Notes under the pieces: model-generated
What the model saw: only the letters and a program-made list of their open reading frames with translations
Database searches by the model: none
What the model was told of the DNA's origin: nothing
Assembly: GCA_003224055.1 (NCBI GenBank)
Contig: QHYE01000088.1
Coordinates: 1 to 38,021 of the forward strand
From: Acidobacteriota bacterium
Lineage (GTDB): Bacteria; Acidobacteriota; Terriglobia; Acidiferrales; UBA7541
DNA: 38,021 nucleotides
Reading direction: 5' to 3'
Shown here: one piece after another, positions 1 through 8,458 of the stretch
How the letters are laid out: each line of letters opens with the position of its first letter
Numbering within the stretch: the stretch's first letter is position 1
Translations under genes and position numbers: made by a program

Positions 1-7
1 CTTGCAA

Positions 8-892
8 ATGTCCGACTACAAACACCCCGAAGTTCTCGTTTCCACCGATTGGGTCGCGCAGAATCTGAATTCGCCCAATCTCCGCCTCGTCGAAGTCGAC
101 GTGGACACCACCGCCTACGATCAGGGCCACATCCCCGGCGCGGTCGGCTGGAACTGGCAGACACAGCTCCAGGACAACATCCGCCGCGATCTGATCGACA
201 AGTCCACGCTTGAGAAGCTTCTCGGCGCTTCCGGCATTTCCAATGACACCACCATTCTTCTTTACGGCGACAACAACAATTGGTTCGCCGCCTACGCCTT
301 CTGGCAACTGAAATATTACGGCCACAAGGACGTCCGGCTCATCAATGGCGGCCGCAAGAAATGGCTCGAAGAGAAGCGCCCGCTGACCAAGGGTCCCGTC
401 AACGTGGCGCTGGCCACTTATCGCGTCTCCGGCCTCAATGAATCCCTTCGTGCCTACAAAGATGATGTCCTCTCCGTTGTGGAAGGCCGCAAGCCCGGCC
501 AGCTCGTGGATGTTCGTTCCGTCGACGAGTTCACCGGAAAGATCATTGCTCCTCCGGGAATGACCGAAACCGCCCAGCGCCCTGGACACATTCCCAAAGC
601 CGCGAATATCCCGTGGGCGCAGGCTTCCAACGATGACGGCACTTTCAAGTCGCTCGAGGATCTTCAGAAGCTCTATCAGTCCAAGGGCATCTCCGGCGCC
701 GATGAAGTCATCGCGTATTGCCGGATCGGGGAACGCAGTTCGCATACCTGGTTTGTTCTGAAGTATTTGCTCGGCTACAACAACGTGCGCAATTATGACG
801 GCTCGTGGACCGAATGGGGCAACCTCATTGGCGCTCCCATCGTCAACGAAACCCGTGCCGGCCAGCAGGAGCAGGCCGCCTCCGCCCGCTAA
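8..892 (+). CDS. Thiosulfate sulfurtransferase (two-domain rhodanese)
   Basis: Tandem-rhodanese enzyme of 294 residues that would move sulfane sulfur from thiosulfate to a thiophilic acceptor, probably in the cytoplasm since no signal peptide is seen. The N-terminal domain (about residues 10-125) is catalytically silent: the position of the active-site loop reads YGDNNNW, without Cys. The C-terminal domain carries the active loop CRIGERS with Cys238. The loop plus the following SSHTWFVL resembles actinobacterial CysA/SseA-type sulfurtransferases. The ATG at position 8 is used because it begins the usual MSDYxHPEVLVST start; a TTG two codons upstream is in frame, and the ribosome binding site lies outside the window. 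The gene stands alone, followed by a GTAG hairpin and a tRNA gene. Family assignment is firm; the in vivo sulfur donor is not known. Confidence 0.9.
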   Translation: MSDYKHPEVLVSTDWVAQNLNSPNLRLVEVDVDTTAYDQGHIPGAVGWNWQTQLQDNIRRDLIDKSTLEKLLGASGISNDTTILLYGDNNNWFAAYAFWQLKYYGHKDVRLINGGRKKWLEEKRPLTKGPVNVALATYRVSGLNESLRAYKDDVLSVVEGRKPGQLVDVRSVDEFTGKIIAPPGMTETAQRPGHIPKAANIPWAQASNDDGTFKSLEDLQKLYQSKGISGADEVIAYCRIGERSSHTWFVLKYLLGYNNVRNYDGSWTEWGNLIGAPIVNETRAGQQEQAASAR

Positions 893-902
893 CCTCGTTT
901 TT

Positions 903-925
903 GTAGTGGCCGGTCTTTAGACCCG
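903..925 (+). repeat. GTAG-headed short hairpin (REP-like), copy 1
   Basis: Eleven bases after the rhodanese stop codon, GTAG (903-906) is followed by the palindrome GGTCT-TT-AGACC (912-923). A tetranucleotide GTAG at the foot of a hairpin is the hallmark of REP elements associated with RAYT transposases. Two further intergenic hairpins in this window share the GTAG head. The stem is short, so this copy is the weakest of the three. No RAYT gene is present here. Confidence 0.35.
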
Positions 926-1034
926 TCATCTCAGCCGAGCAGCGGCATAAGTTTGCACGTGCAGCACACAGAGCAGGGAACTGGATGGGGAGGCCCACTG
1001 TCTCCAGGCTTCACCTTTCCAGCTCTCATTCGGT

Positions 1035-1108
1035 GGCGCGGTCGCCAAGTGGTAAGGCAAAGGTCTGCAAAACCTTTATCGGCGGTTCGATTCCGCCTCG
1101 CGCCTCCA
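1035..1108 (+). tRNA. tRNA-Cys (anticodon GCA)
   Basis: The full cloverleaf can be folded by eye. Acceptor stem GGCGCGG (1035-1041) pairs with TCGCGCC (1098-1104), with one G-T pair. D stem GCC/GGC is at 1044-1046 and 1056-1058. Anticodon stem AAGGT/ACCTT is at 1060-1064 and 1072-1076, with loop CTGCAAA and anticodon GCA at 1067-1069. The T arm GGCGG-TTCGATT-CCGCC is at 1081-1097. Discriminator base T1105 is the identity base typical of tRNA-Cys, and CCA (1106-1108) is encoded. Only 51 bases separate it from the carbonic anhydrase start. Confidence 0.95.
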
Positions 1109-1159
1109 AAATTTTCTCGCAAGATCGCGGTACAACTCAAACACAAAGGGGGAAATGTC

Positions 1160-1741
1160 ATGAGCAAGATTCTTTCGGAAGTGCTCGAAGCCAATCAAAA
1201 GTACAGCGCCGGCTTCGGTGAAAAAGGCAAACTCGCTCTCCCGCCGGCGCGCCGCTTCGCCATTCTCACCTGCATGGACGCGCGCCTCGATCCCGCCAAG
1301 TACGCCGGCCTCGCCGAAGGCGATGCCCACGTTATCCGCAACGCCGGCGGCCGGGCCAGCGACGATGCCATTCGCTCTCTGGTCATCAGTTATAAACTTC
1401 TCGGCACCCGCGAATTTTTCGTCATTCACCATACGGATTGCGGCATGGAATTCTTCACCAGCGATGTCATGCGCGGCTTGCTGGCTTCCAGCTTGGAAAC
1501 AGCGGAGTTGACCGCCCAGGGGTTCAAGGATGTCGGCAAGGGACCGGGATCCCGTGCCGGTGAATTCATCGAGTGGCTCACCATCAAGAATCAGAAGCAG
1601 GCTGTCCTCGACGATGTTGCGCGCATTCGCAACCATCCTCTCGTGCCCAAATCCATTCCCGTCTACGGTTTCCTCTACGACGTGCGTTCCGGAAAACTCA
1701 TCGAGGTCGAAGGCGCCAAATCCGCAGGAGCCGCCGGATAA
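1160..1741 (+). CDS. Beta-class carbonic anhydrase
   Basis: Zinc enzyme of 193 residues that interconverts CO2 and bicarbonate in the cytoplasm. The beta-class zinc site is visible: Cys38-Met-Asp40-Ala-Arg42 (CxDxR, including the Asp-Arg dyad) and His91-Thr-Asp-Cys94 (HxxC). The compact size and the HHTDCGM segment fit the short branch of the family that includes mycobacterial Rv1284. The reading frame is open upstream through the tRNA gene, so the start matters: ATG1160 is preceded by an AAAGGGGGA Shine-Dalgarno and begins just ahead of conserved sequence. It is monocistronic as far as can be seen. Whether it serves bicarbonate supply or pH balance cannot be told from context. Confidence 0.92.
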   Translation: MSKILSEVLEANQKYSAGFGEKGKLALPPARRFAILTCMDARLDPAKYAGLAEGDAHVIRNAGGRASDDAIRSLVISYKLLGTREFFVIHHTDCGMEFFTSDVMRGLLASSLETAELTAQGFKDVGKGPGSRAGEFIEWLTIKNQKQAVLDDVARIRNHPLVPKSIPVYGFLYDVRSGKLIEVEGAKSAGAAG

Positions 1742-1927
1742 CAACGAGCAACCAACCGATAGCGTCTAACGCACGGCCTCGGGCAAATCAAGTCCGCCCC
1801 ATGGATCACTTGCGTATGCGCCGTTTTATTTCCCCAGTAGGCAATCTGTTGAACTCATTTTTTGTAACCAACCGCTTTACTTCCGGCATCAAACTGGTTC
1901 ACGGTAGGGCTGTAAGGAGGCATAATC

Positions 1928-2824
1928 ATGAATTCCAAGCAAGTGGTTCTCATTACCGGCTCCAGCACCGGCTTCGGCAGGCTGTTCGCCGAAACCATGG
2001 CTCGTAAGGGGCACACTGTCTTTGCGACGATGCGTGATCCGGGAGGCCGCAATGCCAAGAACGCCTCCGAGATTCGCGCGCTTGCGGAGAAGGAGTCACT
2101 GCCCATTCATGTCCTTGAAATGGATGTAACCAACGATATCTCGGTTGAGCGCGCGGTGGATGCCGCCGTGGCCAAAGCCGGCCGCATCGACGTCGCCATC
2201 AACAACGCAGGCTACTATCTTTCCGGACTGGAGGAAGCTGTCACCACCGAACAAGCGCAGCGCCTGATGGACACGAATTTTCTTGGCCCGGTGCGCGTAA
2301 ATCGCGCCGTGCTTCCGCACATGCGGCGCCAACGCGGCGGCGTACTTATACACGTCAGCAGCGGCGCTGGCCGCGTGGTTCTTCCTTCTGCTGGTTTCTA
2401 TTGCGCCAGCAAATTTGCACTCGAGGCGCTGGCCGAGGCGTACAGCTACGAACTTGCCGCGCAAGGAATTGAATCCGTGATTCTCGAACCCGGTCAATAT
2501 GAGACTCCTGTTTTCGGCAATACAGTGACGGCTGCCGATGAGGCTCGTACCAATACGTATGGCGCTGTCAAGGAGATCCCGGCGAAGATCAACGCGGCAC
2601 TTTCCTCAACGGCCGGCAATGCTCAGGAAGTCGCGGAGGCCGTTCTACGGATTGTCGAGACTCCCGCGGGAGAGAAGCAGCTGAGGTATTTCGTCGGCCC
2701 CCAAGACTTCGGTCTCAACGAGATCAACGCCCTCTCAAAGCGAGTGCAAACCAGCATGCTAGAAGCTTTCGGCCTCACTGCCGACACTAAATTCCTCAAA
2801 GGTAAAGCAGTCGGCGCCGTCTAG
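1928..2824 (+). CDS. Classical short-chain dehydrogenase/reductase
   Basis: NAD(P)-dependent oxidoreductase of 298 residues, longer than the usual 250-280. The Rossmann glycine motif TGSSTGFG is at residues 10-17, NNAG at 92-95, and the catalytic set is Ser144/145, Tyr158 and Lys162 (YCASK). The GSSTGFGR variant and the extended C-terminus resemble SDRs acting on ketones, sterols or retinoids, but the substrate is unknown. Arg36 after the second strand hints at NADP preference (inference). Translation starts at an ATG nine bases after a strong AAGGAGG. There is no operon partner: the gene lies between 186- and 266-base intergenic stretches in which no further gene is seen. Confidence 0.88.
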   Translation: MNSKQVVLITGSSTGFGRLFAETMARKGHTVFATMRDPGGRNAKNASEIRALAEKESLPIHVLEMDVTNDISVERAVDAAVAKAGRIDVAINNAGYYLSGLEEAVTTEQAQRLMDTNFLGPVRVNRAVLPHMRRQRGGVLIHVSSGAGRVVLPSAGFYCASKFALEALAEAYSYELAAQGIESVILEPGQYETPVFGNTVTAADEARTNTYGAVKEIPAKINAALSSTAGNAQEVAEAVLRIVETPAGEKQLRYFVGPQDFGLNEINALSKRVQTSMLEAFGLTADTKFLKGKAVGAV

Positions 2825-3090
2825 CTCTCCCTTGCACGAACACCTTTTCGAAGGATCCGTGAACAAAAGATTTGCGTTCGAATGGCGCAGCACGATCACA
2901 CTCTGGTAAGCCCATTTTCGGACCGCATGTCGTAGCCACCGACGGTGCGAGCCCCACATAGCCAGCCACTACCGCCGTCCATCCGGCTCATCCCCCAGGC
3001 TCGCCGGCGCTCGCCACTCGCGCCTGTGCTTGCTGAGGTATGATCGAGGAACCCATCCGACCTCCGTCAGCCGGCAAGGAGGAGCACGCC

Positions 3091-4344
3091 ATGTCTGCTC
3101 AGAACAAGTCCTCTCGAATCGACGAGTGGATGCTGCAAAAGGTCTATCGAGCGGCGGGGCAGCCCGCAGTCCGGCTCGGGCTTCGAAACGGCGTGGAGGT
3201 TTCGCCAAAAGGCGCGCTGCCTGCGGCCAACATCGTCATACAGGACCGGAAAACTCTCTTCCGTCTGCTACTCGATCCGGAAGCTGAGTTCGGCGATGCC
3301 TACAGCAAGGGGCGAATCACGCTCGACGGAGATCTCGTTTCCTCGCTCGAAATCGTGTATCGCTCCATGACGGAAGTCGCGCATCCCAGCTGGTACGTCA
3401 ACCTCGTCTCAAAGTGCATGGAATATGTTCAGCGCAACTCCTTGCGCGGCTCGCGTCGAAATATTCAGCAACACTACGATCTGAATACCGATTTTTACCA
3501 GCTCTGGCTCGACCCGCAACTCGTCTATACCTGCGCTTACTATCCGTCTCCCGGTGCAACGCTGGAGCAGGCGCAAGTCGCGAAGTTGGACTACGTTTGC
3601 CGCAAGGTGCAACTCCAGCCCGGGGAGCGTGTCGTGGAAGCGGGCTGCGGCTGGGGCGCTTTGGCCATTCACATGGCCAAAAACTTTGGAGTGACCGTCC
3701 GGGCATTCAATATTTCACGCGAGCAAATCCTGGTCGCCCGCCGGCGGGCAAACGAACTGGGACTCAGCCACCGGGTGGAATTCATCGAAGACGATTATCG
3801 GAACATCGCCGGCGAGTGTGATGCGTTTGTCTCGGTAGGAATGTTGGAGCACGTTGGACGGCAACACTACCGGGACCTGGGGAGTATCATCCACCGCTCG
3901 CTCGCCAAAAACGGCCGCGGGCTCCTCCACTTTATAGGGCACAATCATCCGCTTCCCTTCAGCACTTGGACCAGAAAACACATTTTTCCCGGTGCCTACG
4001 CACCCACGCTGGGTGAAGTCATGCAAGTCTTTGAACCTTGGGATTTGTCCGTCCTGGATGTCGAGAACTTGCGGCTCCACTATGCAAAGACACTGGAGCA
4101 CTGGTTGGCGCGATTCGAGAAGCGCGAGCAGCAGATATCCGAAATGTTCAGCCCGGAATTCATGAGAGCCTGGCGGCTCTACCTCGCCGAATCTGTCGCC
4201 GGATTTCGTGTTGGCACGCTTCAACTGTTTCAAATCGTTTTTGCGCGAACGGACTGCCGGCGAATTCCATGGACGCGCGCGCACCTGTATACAAAGGAAC
4301 GGCACGAAGAGCAGGAGACCACATGGATGCATGCGACGTCCTGA
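3091..4344 (+). CDS. Cyclopropane-fatty-acyl-phospholipid synthase family methyltransferase
   Basis: SAM-dependent methyltransferase of 417 residues acting on unsaturated acyl chains of membrane phospholipids. The N-terminal third (about 20-90) matches the lipid-binding domain of CFA synthases. The SAM motif VVEAGCGWG is at residues 181-189. The bicarbonate/active-site residues known from E. coli Cfa all have counterparts: Cys148 in YTCAYY, Glu253 in GMLEHVG, His280 in LHFIGH and Tyr331 in LHYAKT. The ATG at 3091 is chosen over an upstream in-frame start (3040) because AAGGAGGA sits seven bases ahead of it. The last 22 bases overlap the flavoprotein gene at 4323, implying translational coupling. 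Product could be a cyclopropane, methylene or methyl-branched chain. Confidence 0.9.
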   Translation: MSAQNKSSRIDEWMLQKVYRAAGQPAVRLGLRNGVEVSPKGALPAANIVIQDRKTLFRLLLDPEAEFGDAYSKGRITLDGDLVSSLEIVYRSMTEVAHPSWYVNLVSKCMEYVQRNSLRGSRRNIQQHYDLNTDFYQLWLDPQLVYTCAYYPSPGATLEQAQVAKLDYVCRKVQLQPGERVVEAGCGWGALAIHMAKNFGVTVRAFNISREQILVARRRANELGLSHRVEFIEDDYRNIAGECDAFVSVGMLEHVGRQHYRDLGSIIHRSLAKNGRGLLHFIGHNHPLPFSTWTRKHIFPGAYAPTLGEVMQVFEPWDLSVLDVENLRLHYAKTLEHWLARFEKREQQISEMFSPEFMRAWRLYLAESVAGFRVGTLQLFQIVFARTDCRRIPWTRAHLYTKERHEEQETTWMHATS

Positions 4345-5447
4345 TCGTCGGAGCCGGTCCTGCCGGAACTTCCTGCGCCTGGAAACTGCGCGATTCGGGC
4401 CTGAGTGTCGTGATCCTGGACCGCCAGACCTTTCCCCGGGACAAGGTGTGCGGTGGATGGATTACCCCGCCCGTCGTCGAAGAACTCGAAATGGATCTCC
4501 AGGAATATTCACGCGGCCATGTTCTACAGAGCATCCACGGTTTTCGCACCAGCCGCATGGGCAGCCGCGAAGTGGAAACCGATTATGGCCGGCCCATCAG
4601 CTATGGAATTCGCCGCTGCGAGTTCGATGATTTCCTGCTAAAGCGCTGCGGTGCGCGCATTCACCAGGGCGTTCCTCTTGCCAGCCTGGAGCCATCGGGC
4701 GATCGCTGGATTGTCAACAGCCAGTTCAACGCCCGGCTGATGATCGGCGCCGGGGGCCATTTTTGTCCGGTTGCCCGGTTGCGGGGGGCCAACGCTCGCC
4801 AGGAAGTCAGCGTCGCCGCGCAAGAAATGGAATTCGAGATGTCAGAAACCCAGCGCGAACAATGCTCCATCCGGCCGGAGATTCCGGAGCTTTATTTTTG
4901 TGCTGACATGAAGGGTTACGGTTGGTGCGTTCGCAAAAAGAGCTTTCTCAACATCGGCTTGGGGCGGCTCGATCCCCATGCCCTTCCCAATCACCTTGCC
5001 GCCTTCGGCGCCTTTCTGAAGAAAACGCGAAAGGTCGCTTTTGATCTGCCTGCGAAGATGGCGGGCCATTCGTATCTTCTGTACGGACGTGCCAAACGAA
5101 ACGTGGCTGGAGATGGTGTCCTGCTGATCGGCGATGCCGCCGGTTTGGCGTATTCTCAGAGCGGCGAAGGCATACGGCCGGCGATTGAGTCGGGACTCCT
5201 TGCGGCCAAAGCCATCCTGGCCGCGGGCGGAGCCATTGGTCCGTCACTTTCGGAAACATATCGCTGCCTGCTCGCGCAGCGCTTCGGAAAAGTGCAGGAA
5301 GAATGGGCTTTCGACATGGGCCGTCATCTTCCAACGCGGCTGGTGAGTTCCCTCGCCCGAATTCTCTTGGCAAGCCCGTGGTTCTCTCGCCGCGTCATCC
5401 TCGATCGCTGGTTTCTCCATTCCGATGAACCCGCCCTGGTTTGCTGA
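4323..5447 (+). CDS. Geranylgeranyl-reductase-family FAD-dependent oxidoreductase
   Basis: Flavoprotein of 374 residues in the group-A monooxygenase/GGR superfamily, whose bacterial members reduce isoprenoid or lipid double bonds or hydroxylate small aromatics. The FAD dinucleotide motif VGAGPAG starts at residue 9, with the acidic end of the second strand at Asp31. A DKVCGGW motif, typical of geranylgeranyl reductases, follows near residue 40. The second FAD motif LIGDAAGL has Asp271. The start ATG4323 lies inside the end of the methyltransferase gene and has an AGGAGA a few bases ahead, so the two are almost certainly co-translated. The pairing suggests it reduces or oxidises the lipid made by the upstream enzyme. 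This is inference; a hydroxylase role is the alternative. Confidence 0.82.
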   Translation: MDACDVLIVGAGPAGTSCAWKLRDSGLSVVILDRQTFPRDKVCGGWITPPVVEELEMDLQEYSRGHVLQSIHGFRTSRMGSREVETDYGRPISYGIRRCEFDDFLLKRCGARIHQGVPLASLEPSGDRWIVNSQFNARLMIGAGGHFCPVARLRGANARQEVSVAAQEMEFEMSETQREQCSIRPEIPELYFCADMKGYGWCVRKKSFLNIGLGRLDPHALPNHLAAFGAFLKKTRKVAFDLPAKMAGHSYLLYGRAKRNVAGDGVLLIGDAAGLAYSQSGEGIRPAIESGLLAAKAILAAGGAIGPSLSETYRCLLAQRFGKVQEEWAFDMGRHLPTRLVSSLARILLASPWFSRRVILDRWFLHSDEPALVC

Positions 5448-5508
5448 ACAAAACATGGTTGCCGGCTCTGTTCGAAAGGCAATTGCGGTCGCTGGTCCAA
5501 TAGCTTGT

Positions 5509-7380
5509 TTACATAAGCGGATGCGAGTCAGGGGGAAAAGAAGGACTACGCCAGGCATTCTGAGGGCTTTTTGTCCTGATGGCGATGATGTCCACCGTTT
5601 TTACATCCGCCTCTTGCAAGCTTACCTTCTCTCCTCTCTCTTCGAACGGTTTGAGGAAGTCTGGATCTTCCCAGGCGCCATCTTCCACCTCTTCCCAACT
5701 GAAGAGCTTGTAGTCACCCGGCGCAATTCCGCGAAGATCAAAATGCCCGAATTGATCTGTCGTTGCCTGTTTGTAGAGGCGCAACTGCCCGCGGTGAGCT
5801 TCGTCCGGCACCAGCACGACCCGCAATCCCGCGGCGGGAACTCTATCAGCGTCGGTGATCGTTCCTTGCACGCGTGCACCTTGGGGGCTGATGGTCACTT
5901 CGAGTGAAGCTTGCGTGCCGCGAATGAGAGTGAATCCATCATCGAGCCCGTCCCTCGTTCCATAGCGAACTGCCTTGAGATAGCAGTCTTTCGATTGCCC
6001 GATAACCCTCAAGCGGTAGGTTCCCTCGGACACGTCTCTTAATACGAAAAGGTCGCCGCTCGTTATCCTTGCTGGGCTTACAGAGGACATGACCGAATCG
6101 ACTGCGGATGCATACACAGTCAACTCATCTCGTTCCAGACTGGGCTTGCCGTCCCAGGTCACGTGGCCGGAGACCGCGACGCCAGGTGCAATCGTCAGAT
6201 TTATACCTTCCACATCTGCATTCCCGACTTCAACGCTCTGCCGTGCCTGATATCTTTTGCCCTCATCAAACCAGAACGCGGAAAGCACGTAAGAGCCTGG
6301 CAGCACATTGGTGATTTCAAAGGAGCCGTCGGGCTTCTCGACGTGAACCTGTTGGTCGGGGAAGCTCCAGGCCAGGCCGGTATTGCGAGGCTGCAATACA
6401 ATGTTGACCCCGGCGCCGGAACGCTTGGCCGAAACCATATTGTAGACGCGGCCGCGGATCCTAAATACCGTGACAGGCCGCAGGAGAATTTCAACAGAAG
6501 TGATCTCGTCGCCGGCTTTGACGGTAATGGTAGAAGCTCTGGCCGGATCAGGGCTTCCAGGGTAATACGTTGGTGCGTAGCCGCGTTCAGAATCGTCGCT
6601 GAGGCCCGTTTGGATTTGTTGTTGTCCGACGATTTGGACACCGGGTTTGTATTTCGCACTCACGAAATATCGGCCCGGTTGCAATCCGAAGAGGCGGTAC
6701 TCGCCGAGATCGTTCGTGGGAACCATTAGCTCTGGCGACAGCTTTCGCTTTCCCTCCCTATAGACTTCTCGCAACGCACTTACCTGCGCCCAAGGGAGCG
6801 GCTCACTGTCCTCGTTCAGGATTCTTCCAGCGATGACACTCCAAGGAATCAAGCGGAAAAGAAGGTCTTTCAGATTCTGGCCCGTGGAGAGTCTGAGGTC
6901 GGACCCCGGGTCGCTTGGCGTTTTCTGCCCATATTCCTGCGTGACAAAACCGTTGCGAATAACTTTCAAGCGATAGCGACCTGGATCGATCCCCTTGATT
7001 TGGAAGCGCCCGCCCGCGTCCGTCGCGACGGAAACTGTGTGGGTTCGATCCTCCAAGATTTGCAGCTCCACTGTTGCGGATCTCAGCGGCTCGCTTCCGG
7101 CAAGTTTCACGACCATCCCGGAGAGGCTGCACAGTTGCTGCTGTGGTCGGCTGGGCGAGCTGCTTCGCTTCGGCGACTGCGCCGCTGTCGGCAAGGCGAG
7201 CAAGAACGCCAGGAAGCTAGATACTGGAGTCTCATTCAAGGCCACCAACAGGGTGAGCCTAGCACTCACACCATTTGAGTGGCAAACCTGCTGTCCGCCA
7301 GCTTTTCTAGTGTCGGACGCGGCCAACCGGATCAGCTTTTTCGTTTGGTCGAGATTTCCAAAGCCATTCCGTTTTGCCAC
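5509..7380 (-). CDS. Secreted protein with five carboxypeptidase-regulatory-like (Ig-type beta-sandwich) repeats
   Basis: Protein of up to 623 residues. A hydrophobic stretch ending FLAFLLALPTAAQ near residue 68 looks like a signal peptide. It is followed by about five repeats of the CarboxypepD_reg type, starting near residues 88, 185, 310, 405 and 505. Each has the signature of a polar turn followed by GxF/YxxxxxxPGxYxL (for example DAGGRFQIKGIDPGRYRL and DLGEYRLFGLQPGRYFV). Such proteins are abundant in acidobacteria and bacteroidetes, where the domain is often fused to TonB-dependent receptors; here no barrel follows, so it is a free-standing repeat protein. The start is uncertain: GTG7380 is the longest choice, while GTG7269 would place the signal peptide at the N-terminus. 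It is convergent with the flavoprotein gene. A binding or scaffold role is a guess. Confidence 0.75.
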   Translation of the reverse strand: MAKRNGFGNLDQTKKLIRLAASDTRKAGGQQVCHSNGVSARLTLLVALNETPVSSFLAFLLALPTAAQSPKRSSSPSRPQQQLCSLSGMVVKLAGSEPLRSATVELQILEDRTHTVSVATDAGGRFQIKGIDPGRYRLKVIRNGFVTQEYGQKTPSDPGSDLRLSTGQNLKDLLFRLIPWSVIAGRILNEDSEPLPWAQVSALREVYREGKRKLSPELMVPTNDLGEYRLFGLQPGRYFVSAKYKPGVQIVGQQQIQTGLSDDSERGYAPTYYPGSPDPARASTITVKAGDEITSVEILLRPVTVFRIRGRVYNMVSAKRSGAGVNIVLQPRNTGLAWSFPDQQVHVEKPDGSFEITNVLPGSYVLSAFWFDEGKRYQARQSVEVGNADVEGINLTIAPGVAVSGHVTWDGKPSLERDELTVYASAVDSVMSSVSPARITSGDLFVLRDVSEGTYRLRVIGQSKDCYLKAVRYGTRDGLDDGFTLIRGTQASLEVTISPQGARVQGTITDADRVPAAGLRVVLVPDEAHRGQLRLYKQATTDQFGHFDLRGIAPGDYKLFSWEEVEDGAWEDPDFLKPFEERGEKVSLQEADVKTVDIIAIRTKSPQNAWRSPSFPPDSHPLM

Positions 7381-7425
7381 GTCGGCGCGTGAAAGAGATT
7401 CATCGAATGAAACGTAATAAGCAGC

Positions 7426-8133
7426 ATGAAGCCTGGTATTCGTGTCCGTCGCGCCATATGGGGTTTAGTCATTTTCCTGGCCTTTATTGGATCCGCCGTC
7501 GCAGTACGGAGGATGGTACATCTGGTCCCTATCATAGTCGGAGGCTATCATCCGCCCGGCGTCACATCCAATCCTGTGGCTGCACAGTTCGGCGCCCTGG
7601 ATGATTTGTTTGCGCGCTATCCGATCCTGACCCTTGTTCATATCGTGCCTGGCTTGCTTTTCATGGTCCTGGGTCCATTGCAATTCAGTCCAACCATTCG
7701 GGCCCGCCATCTCCGGTGGCATCGCTGGAGTGGTCGCGTTTTTGTCGTTTGCGGTGTTGTGATTGGCATTTCGGCGCTGGTGATGAGCTTTGGCATGCCG
7801 GCTATTGGGGGCCTCAATCAGGCGGCGGCGACGACCTTGTTCGCCTCGTTCTTTCTATTCGCGTTGTGCAAGGCGTTTTGGCATATCCGGCGGCGCGAAA
7901 TCCCGCTGCACCGCGAGTGGATGATTCGCGCCTTTTCCATCGGAATCGCCGTGGCTACTATCCGCCCCATCATTGGCACGTTCTTTGCCACCAGCCGCTT
8001 TTCAGGCCTGACGCCCCATGAATTTTTCGGCATCGCATTCTGGATCGGCTTTGTCCTGCATCTCATCGCGGCAGAAGCTTGGATTCACGCGGCGTCGCCC
8101 CAGCAGAAAACGGTTGGCGCTCGAATAACTTAA
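7426..8133 (+). CDS. DUF2306 family integral membrane protein
   Basis: Protein of 235 residues with about six hydrophobic segments (roughly 10-30, 65-85, 100-120, 130-150, 165-185, 205-225). Family-like features are HIVPGLLFMVLGPLQF, a conserved HRWSGR loop and LHREWMIRAF. DUF2306 proteins have no settled biochemical role; the conserved His and Arg residues near the membrane face suggest cofactor or heme contact, but that is speculation. The start ATG7426 lacks a strong Shine-Dalgarno. It is divergent from the secreted repeat protein, with only 45 bases between them, so the two may share a promoter region. It is followed by about 270 bases without a gene and then by the IS element. Confidence 0.78.
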   Translation: MKPGIRVRRAIWGLVIFLAFIGSAVAVRRMVHLVPIIVGGYHPPGVTSNPVAAQFGALDDLFARYPILTLVHIVPGLLFMVLGPLQFSPTIRARHLRWHRWSGRVFVVCGVVIGISALVMSFGMPAIGGLNQAAATTLFASFFLFALCKAFWHIRRREIPLHREWMIRAFSIGIAVATIRPIIGTFFATSRFSGLTPHEFFGIAFWIGFVLHLIAAEAWIHAASPQQKTVGARIT

Positions 8134-8366
8134 GAATCTTCTTCGCATTTGCAGGCTTCATATCTGATTATTGCATTATGAAAGGGCGCGTTTTCCGAAA
8201 CGGACACACTACTCATTTTTCCCTTGATCTCTTTTAGCATTATGGTACAACTCCACCTGGATAACACTGCGCAACCCGCCTTTCACTCGTCTTTTCCAAT
8301 TCTGAGGATTCATTTCCACCGCTGAGTCGCGCCCAGGGGCGTGGTGCTCGTAAACCACCTGGAATC

Positions 8367-8386
8367 ATAGACTTTCAAAAGTCTAT
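8367..8386. repeat. Perfect 9-bp inverted repeat next to the IS insertion site
   Basis: ATAGACTTT and AAAGTCTAT flank a two-base CA spacer. The palindrome lies 12 bases before the target-site duplication of the IS1595 element. It could be a terminator stem for the DUF2306 gene, though no T-run follows, or an operator. It may also be incidental. Confidence 0.4.
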
Positions 8387-8398
8387 CAAAACAAACAA

Positions 8399-8406
8399 CT
8401 TCAACT
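8399..8406. repeat. Target-site duplication, left copy
   Basis: CTTCAACT lies immediately outside the left terminal inverted repeat and is repeated exactly at 10413-10420 immediately outside the right one. Eight bases is the duplication length characteristic of the IS1595 family. Its intact state argues for recent insertion. Confidence 0.9.
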
Positions 8407-8430
8407 CGGGATTGTATACTTGACACCACT
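8407..8430. repeat. IS1595 left terminal inverted repeat
   Basis: Twenty-four bases that are the exact reverse complement of 10389-10412. The outermost bases are CGGGATTGTA and the innermost GACACCACT. Confidence 0.95.
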
Positions 8431-8458
8431 AGTGTATCTTGTCCTTGCCGTGACAGGG

